Positions 7,051-12,697 are shown, counted from the first letter of the stretch. The stretch: 12,697 bases of DNA from an uncultured Agathobacter sp. (GCA_934358675.1 CAKRKX010000074.1:1-12697); one strand, 5' to 3'. Numbers and translations are program-made. The notes: generated from the sequence alone by a model not told the origin.

Positions 7051-8700
7051 TTAGTTTGCAGAGTCCTCTGCATCATCATTCGAAGAATCGTTATCCGATT
7101 TGTTATCGGACTTATTATTGTCCGAAGTCGTATCTTTCTTCGAGTCATCCTTCTTGCTGTCCGACTTCTTATCATCGGACTTGTTATCATTTTTCTTGTC
7201 GTCCGAATCCTTGGAATCATCCTGATCCTTCTTGTCGTCTTCCTCTTCTGCCTTCGCCTCTTCATCCGTCTTGAGTGCGGAAGCTGCGGCGCGGACAGCC
7301 GATTCATCTCCGGTGGCAACCGCCGCCTTCAATGCATCCAATGTGTCCTTGTTTGCTCCCTTCGTACCGATCGTAATGATCTTCGGGGAAGCCTGATAAT
7401 TACTCTTGTTGAACAGATCACGGCTCTGCTGCTCTCCGTCCACCTTCACGATCTTCCAGAGCTGTGCCACACATCCGGTGTGAGCACTCTGATCCACACT
7501 CCAGTAACCGATCGCAAGACTTGAATCCAGATTAAATTTCGTCTCCGGATCCGTTGTGGAAACCGTCTCACTCTCGAACGAGATCTCACGGTTCGACGGG
7601 CGGGTCTCCTTACCGTAAACATTGAAATAAATGATACCGCCGCTGCAATATCCCTCGATATAGATCGGGGCATCCAGATTATTCTTGAAACGCAGATCCT
7701 TGTAATCACCTGCGATTGCAGCGTCCATGGACGGCTGCACATACGATACAAGCATCGAATGGTTAAAACGCATTGTGATATCAAGTTCCGCACGGATGAC
7801 TGCATTATATAAAGTCGTTGCCACCTGGCAGATTCCTCCACCGAAGGACTCGACCGTTGTTCCGTTCTGGTAAGCGCCGGCAAGCTCGTATCCGTTCTCC
7901 TGTGTGAACGGGCTGACCGTTGCCGCCATATCAAACTGTTCTCCCGGATAAAGGATCGTTCCGTTGATCTTGCTGCATCCGTTCGTCACGTTCTTCGCAC
8001 GACCGGCACTCGATGTACTGAAATCCGTTGAAAAGCTTCCGAGAAGATCCTTCACCTGTGCAAGTTCCTCCTCGCTTCCGCGCGGCTGGACCACATCGGT
8101 CACAAGCTCGATCTCATTGTTCAATCCGTCCCACTCCCCGGCAAGGAAATCATTGATCGCATAAACCGAATCAACAATATTGACTTCCACGCCCTCTTTG
8201 CCTTTTACAAACTGAAACGCACCATTCTCGCGCACCAGTCCGTTGTCCACGGCTGCAACGCTCAGTTGATCCGAATCCTTATACAATTTCTGCGCGGTTG
8301 CCTGCTTATCCACACTCAGATGCATATCCAGAACAAGCGGTTCTTTCTTGAGATCCTGCGTGGTCTTATAACGATTGATCAGGCTTCCCGCACGTCCCAC
8401 AGCGACAGCCTCGGTTACCGCGGTATTCACATCTGCGGTCACGCCCATGTCCTGTGCGGTCATGGATACCGAACCGGACTCACCCTTTAACGTAAATGTC
8501 GTATCCATCAGTCCCGCAACATACTCCTCCACTGCGGACTGTGCCTGCGTCTGTGTCATGCCGCTGACATTGACATTGCCAATATAAACTCCTTCTGCGA
8601 TGGCAGCGTCCTCTGTCGCCTTCACCGGCTGCGTTCCGGCGAGCAGACAGATTGCTCCCACGGCTGTCAGTAATACTCCTAAACGCTTTAAATTCTTCAT
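7051..8700 (-). CDS. Secreted or membrane-anchored VanW-domain protein with charged C-terminal tail
   Basis: A 549-residue exported protein. I start at the ATG at 8698-8700: AAAGGA is well placed for it, whereas the in-frame TTG two codons earlier overlaps that site. Residues about 1-28 are a signal peptide or N-terminal anchor (KNLKRLGVLLTAVGAICLLAG). A YoaR-like putative peptidoglycan-binding region spans about 35-200. The VanW domain spans about 222-352, including the hallmark SFGGGICQVATTLYNAVIRAEL (285-306). Residues about 372-446 resemble the beta-rich G5-like region common in this family. The last 70 residues are almost only D, K, S, N and E. VanW is named from vancomycin resistance clusters, but its biochemical role is unsettled; nothing here suggests glycopeptide resistance. 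It likely acts at the cell wall. Confidence 0.92.
   Translation of the reverse strand: MKNLKRLGVLLTAVGAICLLAGTQPVKATEDAAIAEGVYIGNVNVSGMTQTQAQSAVEEYVAGLMDTTFTLKGESGSVSMTAQDMGVTADVNTAVTEAVAVGRAGSLINRYKTTQDLKKEPLVLDMHLSVDKQATAQKLYKDSDQLSVAAVDNGLVRENGAFQFVKGKEGVEVNIVDSVYAINDFLAGEWDGLNNEIELVTDVVQPRGSEEELAQVKDLLGSFSTDFSTSSAGRAKNVTNGCSKINGTILYPGEQFDMAATVSPFTQENGYELAGAYQNGTTVESFGGGICQVATTLYNAVIRAELDITMRFNHSMLVSYVQPSMDAAIAGDYKDLRFKNNLDAPIYIEGYCSGGIIYFNVYGKETRPSNREISFESETVSTTDPETKFNLDSSLAIGYWSVDQSAHTGCVAQLWKIVKVDGEQQSRDLFNKSNYQASPKIITIGTKGANKDTLDALKAAVATGDESAVRAAASALKTDEEAKAEEEDDKKDQDDSKDSDDKKNDNKSDDKKSDSKKDDSKKDTTSDNNKSDNKSDNDSSNDDAEDSAN
7054..7260 (-). repeat. Low-complexity tandem-like repeat coding the charged VanW tail
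   Basis: The 3' end of the VanW gene is built from degenerate units of about 12-20 bases based on GATAAC/AAGTCCGAC-like words. They encode runs of D, K, S and N (for example SDNKSDDKKSDSKKDD). The units vary in length and order, so this is an irregular low-complexity repeat, not a true tandem array. Such DNA is prone to slippage, so tail length may differ between strains. Confidence 0.7.
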
Positions 8701-8742
8701 CTTCAATCCTTTAAATCCCTAAAATTATTTGTCTGACTACCT

Positions 8743-8770
8743 ATTTTAACACAAAGCTTCACATTTTCAA
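8743..8770 (-). promoter_or_regulatory. Candidate promoter of the VanW-domain gene
   Basis: On the minus strand, TTGAAA (8765-8770) and TAAAAT (8743-8748) are 16 bases apart in the 74-base gap after the small membrane-protein gene. The -10 ends 42 bases before the VanW start codon. The match is good but not perfect, so the VanW operon may start here or read through from the small gene. Confidence 0.5.
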
Positions 8771-8774
8771 GTCG

Positions 8775-8888
8775 CTAGAACATGATCAGTGAGGAAATAA
8801 CCGAAGTGACCAGCATCGTTGCGATTACAATCAAAGCAACAATGGCGATCAGACGTTTTTTCTTCTGTTGACGATTTAATTTGCTCAT
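8775..8888 (-). CDS. Small single-pass membrane protein, 37 residues
   Basis: A short gene with all the usual signals. The ATG at 8886-8888 follows AGAGGTG at good spacing. The open frame runs 37 codons to TAG (8775-8777). The product begins MSKLNRQQKKKR, a basic stretch, and then has one hydrophobic helix (LIAIVALIVIATMLVTSVISSLIMF). It therefore should sit in the membrane with a positively charged cytoplasmic N-terminus. Small proteins of this shape are common in Lachnospiraceae genomes, but I recognise no named family with certainty. It lies upstream of the VanW gene in the same direction and is divergent from the plus-strand gene at 8954, sharing its 65-base intergenic region. Confidence 0.7.
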   Translation of the reverse strand: MSKLNRQQKKKRLIAIVALIVIATMLVTSVISSLIMF

Positions 8889-8892
8889 GGTA

Positions 8893-8921
8893 TTCACCTC
8901 TTCCAAAAAATCAGTTATAAT
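8893..8921 (+). promoter_or_regulatory. Candidate promoter of the membrane-anchored helical protein gene
   Basis: A perfect -10 TATAAT (8916-8921) lies 32 bases before the plus-strand ATG. A fair -35 TTCACC (8893-8898) sits 17 bases upstream and overlaps the ribosome binding site of the divergent small gene. The region is AT-rich and a second TATAAT occurs on the minus strand (8929-8934) without a clear -35. Confidence 0.5.
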
Positions 8922-8953
8922 TGTACATATTATATTAAGAAAGGAAATGCGCT

Positions 8954-9541
8954 ATGTTCACATTCTTACTTATATTTATTCTATTTGTGATCATCTTAAA
9001 TGTTGTGATCCGCAAAAATGATGCCAAACAGACCAAACGCGAGGAAGATTTCTGGGAACACGAGCGCGAGGCAAACTTCGCCCGGCGCAAAGATATCAGT
9101 AATCTTCAATATCTTACCATACCGCCGGAGAAAATACCACACAACCTTCACACCGAAGCAGAGGAAATTCTTGTCAAACTATCCAATTGCAGGATGCTAA
9201 ACCTTGCAGGAATAACCAACACCGAGCTGAAACTGACGTACGGCGCCGCCAATCTGGATGAATTGTCCGAATATGATGATAATTTCACACAATTCGTACA
9301 GGCAGTGTCTACTTACGGCACTGAGCTTGTGGAAGCCGGACAGATGGATGATGCGCGCGCGCTTCTTGAGCTTGCCGTATCCTACCATGCCGACGCTATA
9401 AAAATCTACACCACGCTGGCGAAGATCTATCAGGATGCCGGTCAAAGCGATAAGATTCAGGATCTGATCCAATCTGCTTCTGCGATCAACACGATTGCAA
9501 ACAAAATGATCACAGAAAAGCTGCAGGCTTATCTCCCGTAG
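8954..9541 (+). CDS. Membrane-anchored helical protein of unknown function
   Basis: A 195-residue protein that I do not recognise as a named family. Residues 1-19 (MFTFLLIFILFVIILNVVI) form one membrane helix or uncleaved anchor. A basic/acidic linker (KNDAKQTKREEDFWEHEREANFARRK) follows, so the rest probably faces the cytoplasm. The C-terminal half (about 105-190) is helical and resembles paired TPR-like helices (GTELVEAGQMDDARALLELAVSYHADAIKIYTTLAKIYQDAG), suggesting a protein-binding role. The ATG follows AAGGAAA at good distance. The gene converges on the exonuclease gene and the two stop regions overlap by 13 bases. Similar proteins occur in Clostridia as conserved hypotheticals, as far as I can recall. 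Confidence 0.85.
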   Translation: MFTFLLIFILFVIILNVVIRKNDAKQTKREEDFWEHEREANFARRKDISNLQYLTIPPEKIPHNLHTEAEEILVKLSNCRMLNLAGITNTELKLTYGAANLDELSEYDDNFTQFVQAVSTYGTELVEAGQMDDARALLELAVSYHADAIKIYTTLAKIYQDAGQSDKIQDLIQSASAINTIANKMITEKLQAYLP

Positions 9542-10266
9542 GTTGCAAAATACTTATCCTGCAGACGGGATGCCTCGCTCCGTGTGAGCGTCTCCCAGCT
9601 AATTTCATCCTGAATATCATGTTGCGCCCGATACTCGCGCAGCCGCTCGATCTGATGCGCGGTTGCCGGTGTCTGGCGCTTTGCTTTATAAGTAAGTTCC
9701 CGCGGAATCAGAAGCTCTGCTTTTTCCGGCAGGATCTGCTGCATCATGCACTCCAGTATCCGATGTGTCTCCACCGCGTCATCCAGTGCCCGGTGCGCAC
9801 GCTCCCGCTCGATCCGGTAATACACACACAGATCTTCCAGTTTCTTTGACTGCTCTCCCGGCAGGATCGCACGCGCAATGCGAAGCGTATCGCATGCCCG
9901 AAGCGTGAGCGGTATCCGCTTGTTGACCGCCCACTGTTTCATGAAACTGTAATCGAATGACACATTATGTCCCACGATCACATCGTCCCCGATGAATGCG
10001 ATCAGTGCCTGCATCGCCTCTTCCTCGTCAAGACCCGCAGCCACTTCCTCGTTCGTGATTCCGGTCAGTTCCACCACACGCTCCGGTATACTTCGCTTCG
10101 GGTTCACCAGTGTCGCATAACGCGCCTCCTCCTTATGACCGCGCACGCGCACCGCACCAATCTCGATCACCTTATCCAGTTTCGGATTGAGTCCCGTCAT
10201 CTCCAGATCGATCACCGTGTAATCGCCCCGCAGCATATGTTCCGCTTCTTCATTCTTTCGTTCCAT
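9529..10266 (-). CDS. DnaQ-like 3'-5' exonuclease (DEDDh family)
   Basis: A 245-residue single-domain exonuclease of the DnaQ / PolC-epsilon type, which removes nucleotides from DNA or RNA 3' ends with two metal ions. All five catalytic residues are visible: D20 and E22 in VIDLEMTG, D105 in GHNVSFDYSF, and H158 and D163 in AHRALDDA. The last roughly 70 residues are an extra helical segment. I start at the ATG at 10264-10266, preceded by AGGAAGAGGG; the longer frame opens with a TTG lying in the promoter and is unlikely. It stands alone and is not fused to a polymerase, so a role in DNA repair, proofreading or RNA processing is possible but not readable from sequence. Confidence 0.93.
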   Translation of the reverse strand: MERKNEEAEHMLRGDYTVIDLEMTGLNPKLDKVIEIGAVRVRGHKEEARYATLVNPKRSIPERVVELTGITNEEVAAGLDEEEAMQALIAFIGDDVIVGHNVSFDYSFMKQWAVNKRIPLTLRACDTLRIARAILPGEQSKKLEDLCVYYRIERERAHRALDDAVETHRILECMMQQILPEKAELLIPRELTYKAKRQTPATAHQIERLREYRAQHDIQDEISWETLTRSEASRLQDKYFATYGR

Positions 10267-10297
10267 GTACAGCCGCCCTCTTCCTTTTTCTTGCCTT

Positions 10298-10326
10298 ATC
10301 TTACTACAAGTAGAGGGGCGGTGCAA
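10298..10326 (-). promoter_or_regulatory. Candidate promoter of the exonuclease gene
   Basis: On the minus strand, TTGCAC (10321-10326) and TAAGAT (10298-10303) are separated by 17 bases. The -10 ends 31 bases before the chosen ATG. Its position supports the shorter start at 10266, because the alternative TTG would lie in the -35 box. Confidence 0.55.
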
Positions 10327-10560
10327 ATGAATCCTACTCTATGCTTTTTGTACGGAACCATACATTTTATATTGACAGGCACGCAGAAAAACTTTATTCT
10401 ATATCCATCCAAAACTCACACTTTTCAAATTCGATGTGATACACCGATTTGACAAATCATTTGGTGCACGATGGTTCATGTGCACGGATACCCGAGTTTT
10501 CATAATTGAATATTCAAATAAAATGAGCGCATTTTTAAGGACCGCTCTACGCTTTTTTGT
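10327..10560. other. AT-rich intergenic stretch with palindromes, no convincing gene
   Basis: No open frame here has a believable ribosome binding site. The stretch holds an unassigned plus-strand promoter-like pair (10372-10400), two GTGCAC hexamers ten bases apart (10464-10469 and 10480-10485) able to pair, and a perfect 12-bp palindrome TTGAATATTCAA (10506-10517). A weak GAGCG/CGCTC hairpin near a T6 run (10524-10558) could end a short transcript. An 11-base word, ATAATTGAATA, at 10502-10512 recurs at 10567-10577, inside the left inverted repeat. Confidence 0.6.
10372..10400 (+). promoter_or_regulatory. Unassigned promoter-like pair facing the AT-rich stretch
   Basis: A perfect -35 TTGACA (10372-10377), a 17-base spacer and TATTCT (10395-10400) point rightward. 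No gene begins within 200 bases downstream; the nearest is the small gene at 10629/10650, which has its own promoter. It might start a short untranslated RNA ending near the T-run at 10553-10558, or be chance. Confidence 0.35.
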
Positions 10561-10563
10561 TCA

Positions 10564-10589
10564 TTGATAATTGAATAAAGACTTTACAC
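10564..10589 (+). repeat. Left copy of 26-bp inverted repeat
   Basis: This 26-base segment matches the reverse complement of 10835-10860 at 24 of 26 positions. It overlaps the -35 box and spacer of the small gene's promoter. Its core TAAAG-A-CTTTA is itself a palindrome, so it may act as an operator as well as a repeat end. Confidence 0.85.
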
Positions 10590-10600
10590 TATGGTATAAT
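10571..10600 (+). promoter_or_regulatory. Promoter of the small gene, with extended -10
   Basis: TTGAAT (10571-10576), an 18-base spacer and a perfect TATAAT (10595-10600) preceded by TG at 10592-10593 form an extended -10 promoter. The palindromic core of the left inverted repeat sits between the two boxes, a good site for a repressor. Confidence 0.75.
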
Positions 10601-10628
10601 ATCACCAACGAAAGGCGGTGATGATCAC

Positions 10629-10823
10629 ATGATAAGCGAGGTTAATGACATGAATCAGGAAATAGTCCAAGCAGAAATCAATCACTATACTTCATTACTA
10701 CGTATTAAAAAAACCATGACCGAAATCAACCAACAGCTTGAAATTGAAATCAAAACATCACAAGCTACCTTAAAAACCTTCGGTGTAGATGTTTCGCAAT
10801 TTGATTTTCTATTAGAACCATAA
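10629..10823 (+). CDS. Small helical protein of unknown function inside inverted repeats
   Basis: A 64-residue frame I do not recognise (57 residues from an internal ATG). The later ATG at 10650-10652 has the better ribosome binding site (GAGG, eight bases upstream), whereas the first ATG at 10629 relies on GGTGAT. The product is mostly helical and coiled-coil-like (NQEIVQAEINHYTSLLRIKK, then EINQQLEIEIKTSQATLKTF). It ends in a short acidic-hydrophobic tail, FDFLLEP. It has no signal peptide or membrane helix. GC content is about one third by hand count, far below its neighbours, which hints at horizontal origin. A three-codon frame (10621-10632) precedes and overlaps the first ATG. The gene is enclosed by 26-bp inverted repeats and ends at a strong terminator. 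Confidence 0.65.
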   Translation: MISEVNDMNQEIVQAEINHYTSLLRIKKTMTEINQQLEIEIKTSQATLKTFGVDVSQFDFLLEP

Positions 10824-10830
10824 AACAATC

Positions 10831-10874
10831 TAAGGTGTAAAGTCTTTACTCAATCATCAAGACTTTACACCTTA
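10831..10874. terminator. Intrinsic terminator with 16-bp perfect stem between convergent genes
   Basis: Bases 10831-10846 pair perfectly with 10859-10874 around a 12-base loop. On the plus strand TTTTAT follows, so it should stop the small gene's transcript. Read on the minus strand, the stem is followed by AGATTGTTTTATGG, a weaker tail, so it may also end the BlaR1-type transcript from the right. Confidence 0.8.
10835..10860 (-). repeat. Right copy of 26-bp inverted repeat
   Basis: The reverse complement matches the left copy at 10564-10589 at 24 of 26 positions. Its inner half forms the left arm of the terminator stem, while the right arm (10859-10873) is a third, partial copy of the same AAGACTTTACAC sequence. 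Confidence 0.85.
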
Positions 10875-10920
10875 TTTTATCCTCTACGCTGTCTGGATCA
10901 CAACGCTCTCCAACACGGAA

Positions 10921-12270
10921 TCAATCTGCATTCGTTTTGAACAGATATATATACGCATCGGCTTCGCCGGCAGAATCTTCCTGTAAATCATACCGTGCAC
11001 ACAATGCAAGATCACTGTTCCGACCGCTGCCGCTTTCCAGCCATATAACACCATCCTTGCGGCCAAACCGAACCAGATATGCCTGCTTGCTTTGATAGAT
11101 GGTAGGATCTGTCTGCACATAATCTTCCCGATCCACCAGATTACCTGTCGTATCGTCAAAATTTTCATTTGTCCCCAAAAGTCCAAATGAATACACCTCA
11201 TTGATCAGATCATCCCGAAGCCGCAAAATTCCATTCTCTGTGTCCAGACTTTCAACCGAAAAGCCGAATTCAGCAAGTGTCTTTGCATCCTTTGGATGGC
11301 CGCTTTTACCCGGATTCGTCATAAAGCACACAAGAATCACCATAACAACTGCCACCGCAAGAAGCCAAACCCAAGGCTTCGGCTTCTTATAATTGATGAT
11401 TCCTTTCACGCGCTCCCGGACACTGATCTCACCGAACGCCATTGGGTTGACAGCGATCCTGCGTTTTCCACTTCCGGCCAAAAGCAAAGCCTGACAATAC
11501 GTTGTTTTCCAGTCGTTCGTTCTGCTCCTTGTCGCTCGCTCATCGCACGCTACCTCAATGTCCTTGCCAAAAAGCATATAGGCGATCCAACACAACGGAT
11601 GAAACCAGTAGATTGCAAGCAGCAGATACCCGAGCGGCTTCCACAGATGATCACGCCGCATAAGGTGTGCTCTCTCATGCGCGATCACACATTCGCGAAA
11701 ATCCTCATCCATCCCGGAAGGAAGATAGATCCGTGGTCGAAACATTCCCAGAATAAACGGACTTGCGACTTCATCGCACACGTAGACACCGCTCTCTATG
11801 CGGTATGCCGCAGCAACCTTTCGCCTCATGTGAAAATACGAACCAAACGCATATAAGAGTAATGCACCAATTCCGATCAACCAGACAATTTCCGCCCCTC
11901 GAATCCCAAGCGGCTTCCTGTTTTCCGCTTCTGCCCCCTTTATGTTCCGGTCTGTTTTCGCATTATCCATTTTCTCATGCAAGATCGTCTCTGCGTGCGT
12001 TTTGTCTGCAACTGCGTTTTCTGCCGAATTGCCGGTATTCTGCACATATGCTGCTTCCATACGAGTCTGCACCGACTGCACATCCGGCACAAGACTAAAC
12101 GGACTCTCAATCGAAACCGGAACGAGAAGCCGTATTGCCACCGCCGCCCACAATGCACACATGATCCAGCGCGGTGCACGCCGCAACACAAGCCGCGCCA
12201 ATATGACAGCAAGTATCACAACGCTTATGGTCACTGCCTGATCCAATACATAAATAAACATTTTCTCCAT
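10921..12270 (-). CDS. BlaR1/MecR1-type M56 family membrane metallopeptidase, sensor-transducer
   Basis: A 449-residue integral membrane zinc protease of the M56 family, the signal-transducing partner of BlaI-type repressors. Membrane segments are visible near residues 5-28, 36-52, 126-146, 213-232 and 299-317. The zinc motif is H198-E-R-A-H202 (AHERAHLMRRDHLWK), with a third likely ligand E239 in DIEVACDERA. In BlaR1, sensor binding outside leads to cleavage of the repressor inside. Here the extracellular C-terminus is only about 130 residues (320-449) and shows no penicillin-binding SxxK/SxN/KTG set, so the ligand is unlikely to be a beta-lactam. A polar insert (about 62-122) lies between helices two and three. 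The start lies three bases after the repressor stop, so the two are one operon. Confidence 0.88.
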   Translation of the reverse strand: MEKMFIYVLDQAVTISVVILAVILARLVLRRAPRWIMCALWAAVAIRLLVPVSIESPFSLVPDVQSVQTRMEAAYVQNTGNSAENAVADKTHAETILHEKMDNAKTDRNIKGAEAENRKPLGIRGAEIVWLIGIGALLLYAFGSYFHMRRKVAAAYRIESGVYVCDEVASPFILGMFRPRIYLPSGMDEDFRECVIAHERAHLMRRDHLWKPLGYLLLAIYWFHPLCWIAYMLFGKDIEVACDERATRSRTNDWKTTYCQALLLAGSGKRRIAVNPMAFGEISVRERVKGIINYKKPKPWVWLLAVAVVMVILVCFMTNPGKSGHPKDAKTLAEFGFSVESLDTENGILRLRDDLINEVYSFGLLGTNENFDDTTGNLVDREDYVQTDPTIYQSKQAYLVRFGRKDGVIWLESGSGRNSDLALCARYDLQEDSAGEADAYIYLFKTNAD

Positions 12271-12273
12271 CCC

Positions 12274-12636
12274 TTATTCCCCCTTTTGAAAACGCGCGAT
12301 CATCTCCTGAATCTCCTCAACCTCTTCCCCTGATAATTTTTTTCTGCCCGCAAACGCTGCAATAAAAGAAGGCAGCGAGCCGTCAAAATTGTCCTCGACA
12401 AATTTGTGACTCTTCGCACGCTCGAACTCTTCCTCCGAAACGACCGATGTCACCATTCCATCCTTATTCTGAAAAAGCCCCTTTTCGCAAAGCTTACGCA
12501 GAACGGTATATGTCGTGGACTTCTTCCACTCAAACTGTTCCAAAGCAAGCCTGACCACTTCTCCCGATGCAATCGGCTCCTTCTCCCACAATAATTTTGC
12601 AAATTTTTCCTGAATCTCACCTAATTCAATTTCCAT
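12274..12636 (-). CDS. BlaI/MecI/CopY family transcriptional repressor
   Basis: A 120-residue winged-helix repressor. Residues about 1-65 form the DNA-binding domain, with recognition helix WKKSTTYTVLRKLCEKG (37-53). The C-terminal helices (about 70-118, including FIAAFAGRKKLSGEEVEEIQEMI) form the dimerisation arm that the M56 partner would cleave or inactivate. Length and layout are standard for BlaI proteins. The ATG at 12634-12636 follows GGAGG at seven bases. It precedes the M56 protease gene by three bases. A palindrome just upstream is the likely autoregulatory operator, so the pair probably represses itself. The regulated target gene is not visible in this window; it may lie to the right or elsewhere. 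Confidence 0.92.
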   Translation of the reverse strand: MEIELGEIQEKFAKLLWEKEPIASGEVVRLALEQFEWKKSTTYTVLRKLCEKGLFQNKDGMVTSVVSEEEFERAKSHKFVEDNFDGSLPSFIAAFAGRKKLSGEEVEEIQEMIARFQKGE

Positions 12637-12665
12637 ATTCCGCCCTCCGTCTATGGTTTACTCTC

Positions 12666-12687
12666 GATAAACTAATTGTAGTTTATC
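12666..12687 (-). promoter_or_regulatory. Candidate BlaI-type operator overlapping the -10 box of the repressor operon
   Basis: A perfect palindrome with arms GATAAACTA and TAGTTTATC and a four-base centre lies 30 bases before the repressor ATG. On the minus strand its centre holds TACAAT (12675-12680), a good -10 box. The matching -35 would fall just beyond the right edge. Bound repressor would block RNA polymerase, the usual BlaI mode. A second weaker pairing, GTTTA with TAAAC (12656-12672), sits next to it. Confidence 0.75.
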
Positions 12688-12697
12688 CTGAATAGAC

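Noticed and set aside
7054..7260. Repetitive DNA as a possible CRISPR array
   Set aside because: The units are short, degenerate and in frame, and they encode a charged protein tail. There are no regular spacers.
7446..7934. 162-codon minus-strand frame inside the VanW gene
   Set aside because: It is a shifted frame of the VanW coding sequence, with an arginine/serine-rich product and no supporting signals.
7051..8700. VanW-domain gene as evidence for vancomycin resistance
   Set aside because: VanW-domain proteins are common in susceptible Clostridia, and no vanH, vanA/B ligase or vanX-like gene lies in the window.
9967..10452. 161-codon plus-strand open frame opposite the exonuclease gene
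   Set aside because: It overlaps the exonuclease over most of its length, and its product is a histidine-rich shadow without recognisable motifs.
10399..10503. 34-codon minus-strand frame in the AT-rich intergenic stretch
   Set aside because: No ribosome binding site precedes its ATG, the product has no recognisable pattern, and the frame is short enough to occur by chance.
10921..12636. Calling the pair blaR1-blaI with beta-lactam sensing
   Set aside because: The membrane protease lacks the penicillin-binding sensor domain and no beta-lactamase is present, so only the family name is justified.

Overview
The window looks like chromosomal DNA from a Gram-positive anaerobe of the class Clostridia, most likely a Lachnospiraceae member. 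This rests on the protein families, the strong GGAGG-type ribosome binding sites, and the ecfA1-ecfA2-ecfT-truA-rplM order that is standard in Bacillota. It is inference from recognised families, not a database match. Coding DNA is moderate to high in GC, except for an AT-rich island around 10330-10880.

Region 1 (about 1-8888, all minus strand, read from right to left) is a long run of tightly packed genes. The order of transcription is: a 37-residue membrane protein, a secreted VanW-domain protein with a charged low-complexity tail, an AIR-synthase/HypE-like enzyme, an Lrp/AsnC-type regulator, a class I PLP aminotransferase, the tRNA methyltransferase TrmL, the ECF transporter module (two ATPases, EcfA1 and EcfA2, and the membrane coupling protein EcfT), the tRNA pseudouridine synthase TruA, and the first codons of ribosomal protein L13. 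Several junctions are translationally coupled: Lrp/aminotransferase overlap by 1 base, TrmL/EcfA1 overlap by 8 bases, and the AIR-synthase/Lrp gap is 2 bases. L13 has its own near-perfect promoter and a structured leader with two hairpins.

Region 2 (8889-10326) starts with a short divergent intergenic stretch. A plus-strand membrane-anchored helical protein follows, then a convergent DnaQ-type 3'-5' exonuclease gene. The ends of these two genes overlap by 13 bases.

Region 3 (10327-10880) is the least ordinary part. It is AT-rich, holds palindromes and unassigned promoter-like sites, and carries one small plus-strand gene (57 or 64 residues). That gene is bracketed by 26-bp inverted repeats with 24 of 26 matches. 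The left repeat lies across the gene's promoter. The right one doubles as an arm of a strong terminator hairpin whose other arm is a third partial copy of the same sequence.

Region 4 (10921-12697, minus strand) is a BlaI/BlaR1-type pair: a winged-helix repressor, then an integral-membrane M56 metallopeptidase. The sensor is not the usual penicillin-binding domain. A perfect 9+4+9 palindrome upstream of the repressor centres on a candidate -10 box and is a clear candidate operator. No beta-lactamase gene is visible in the window.
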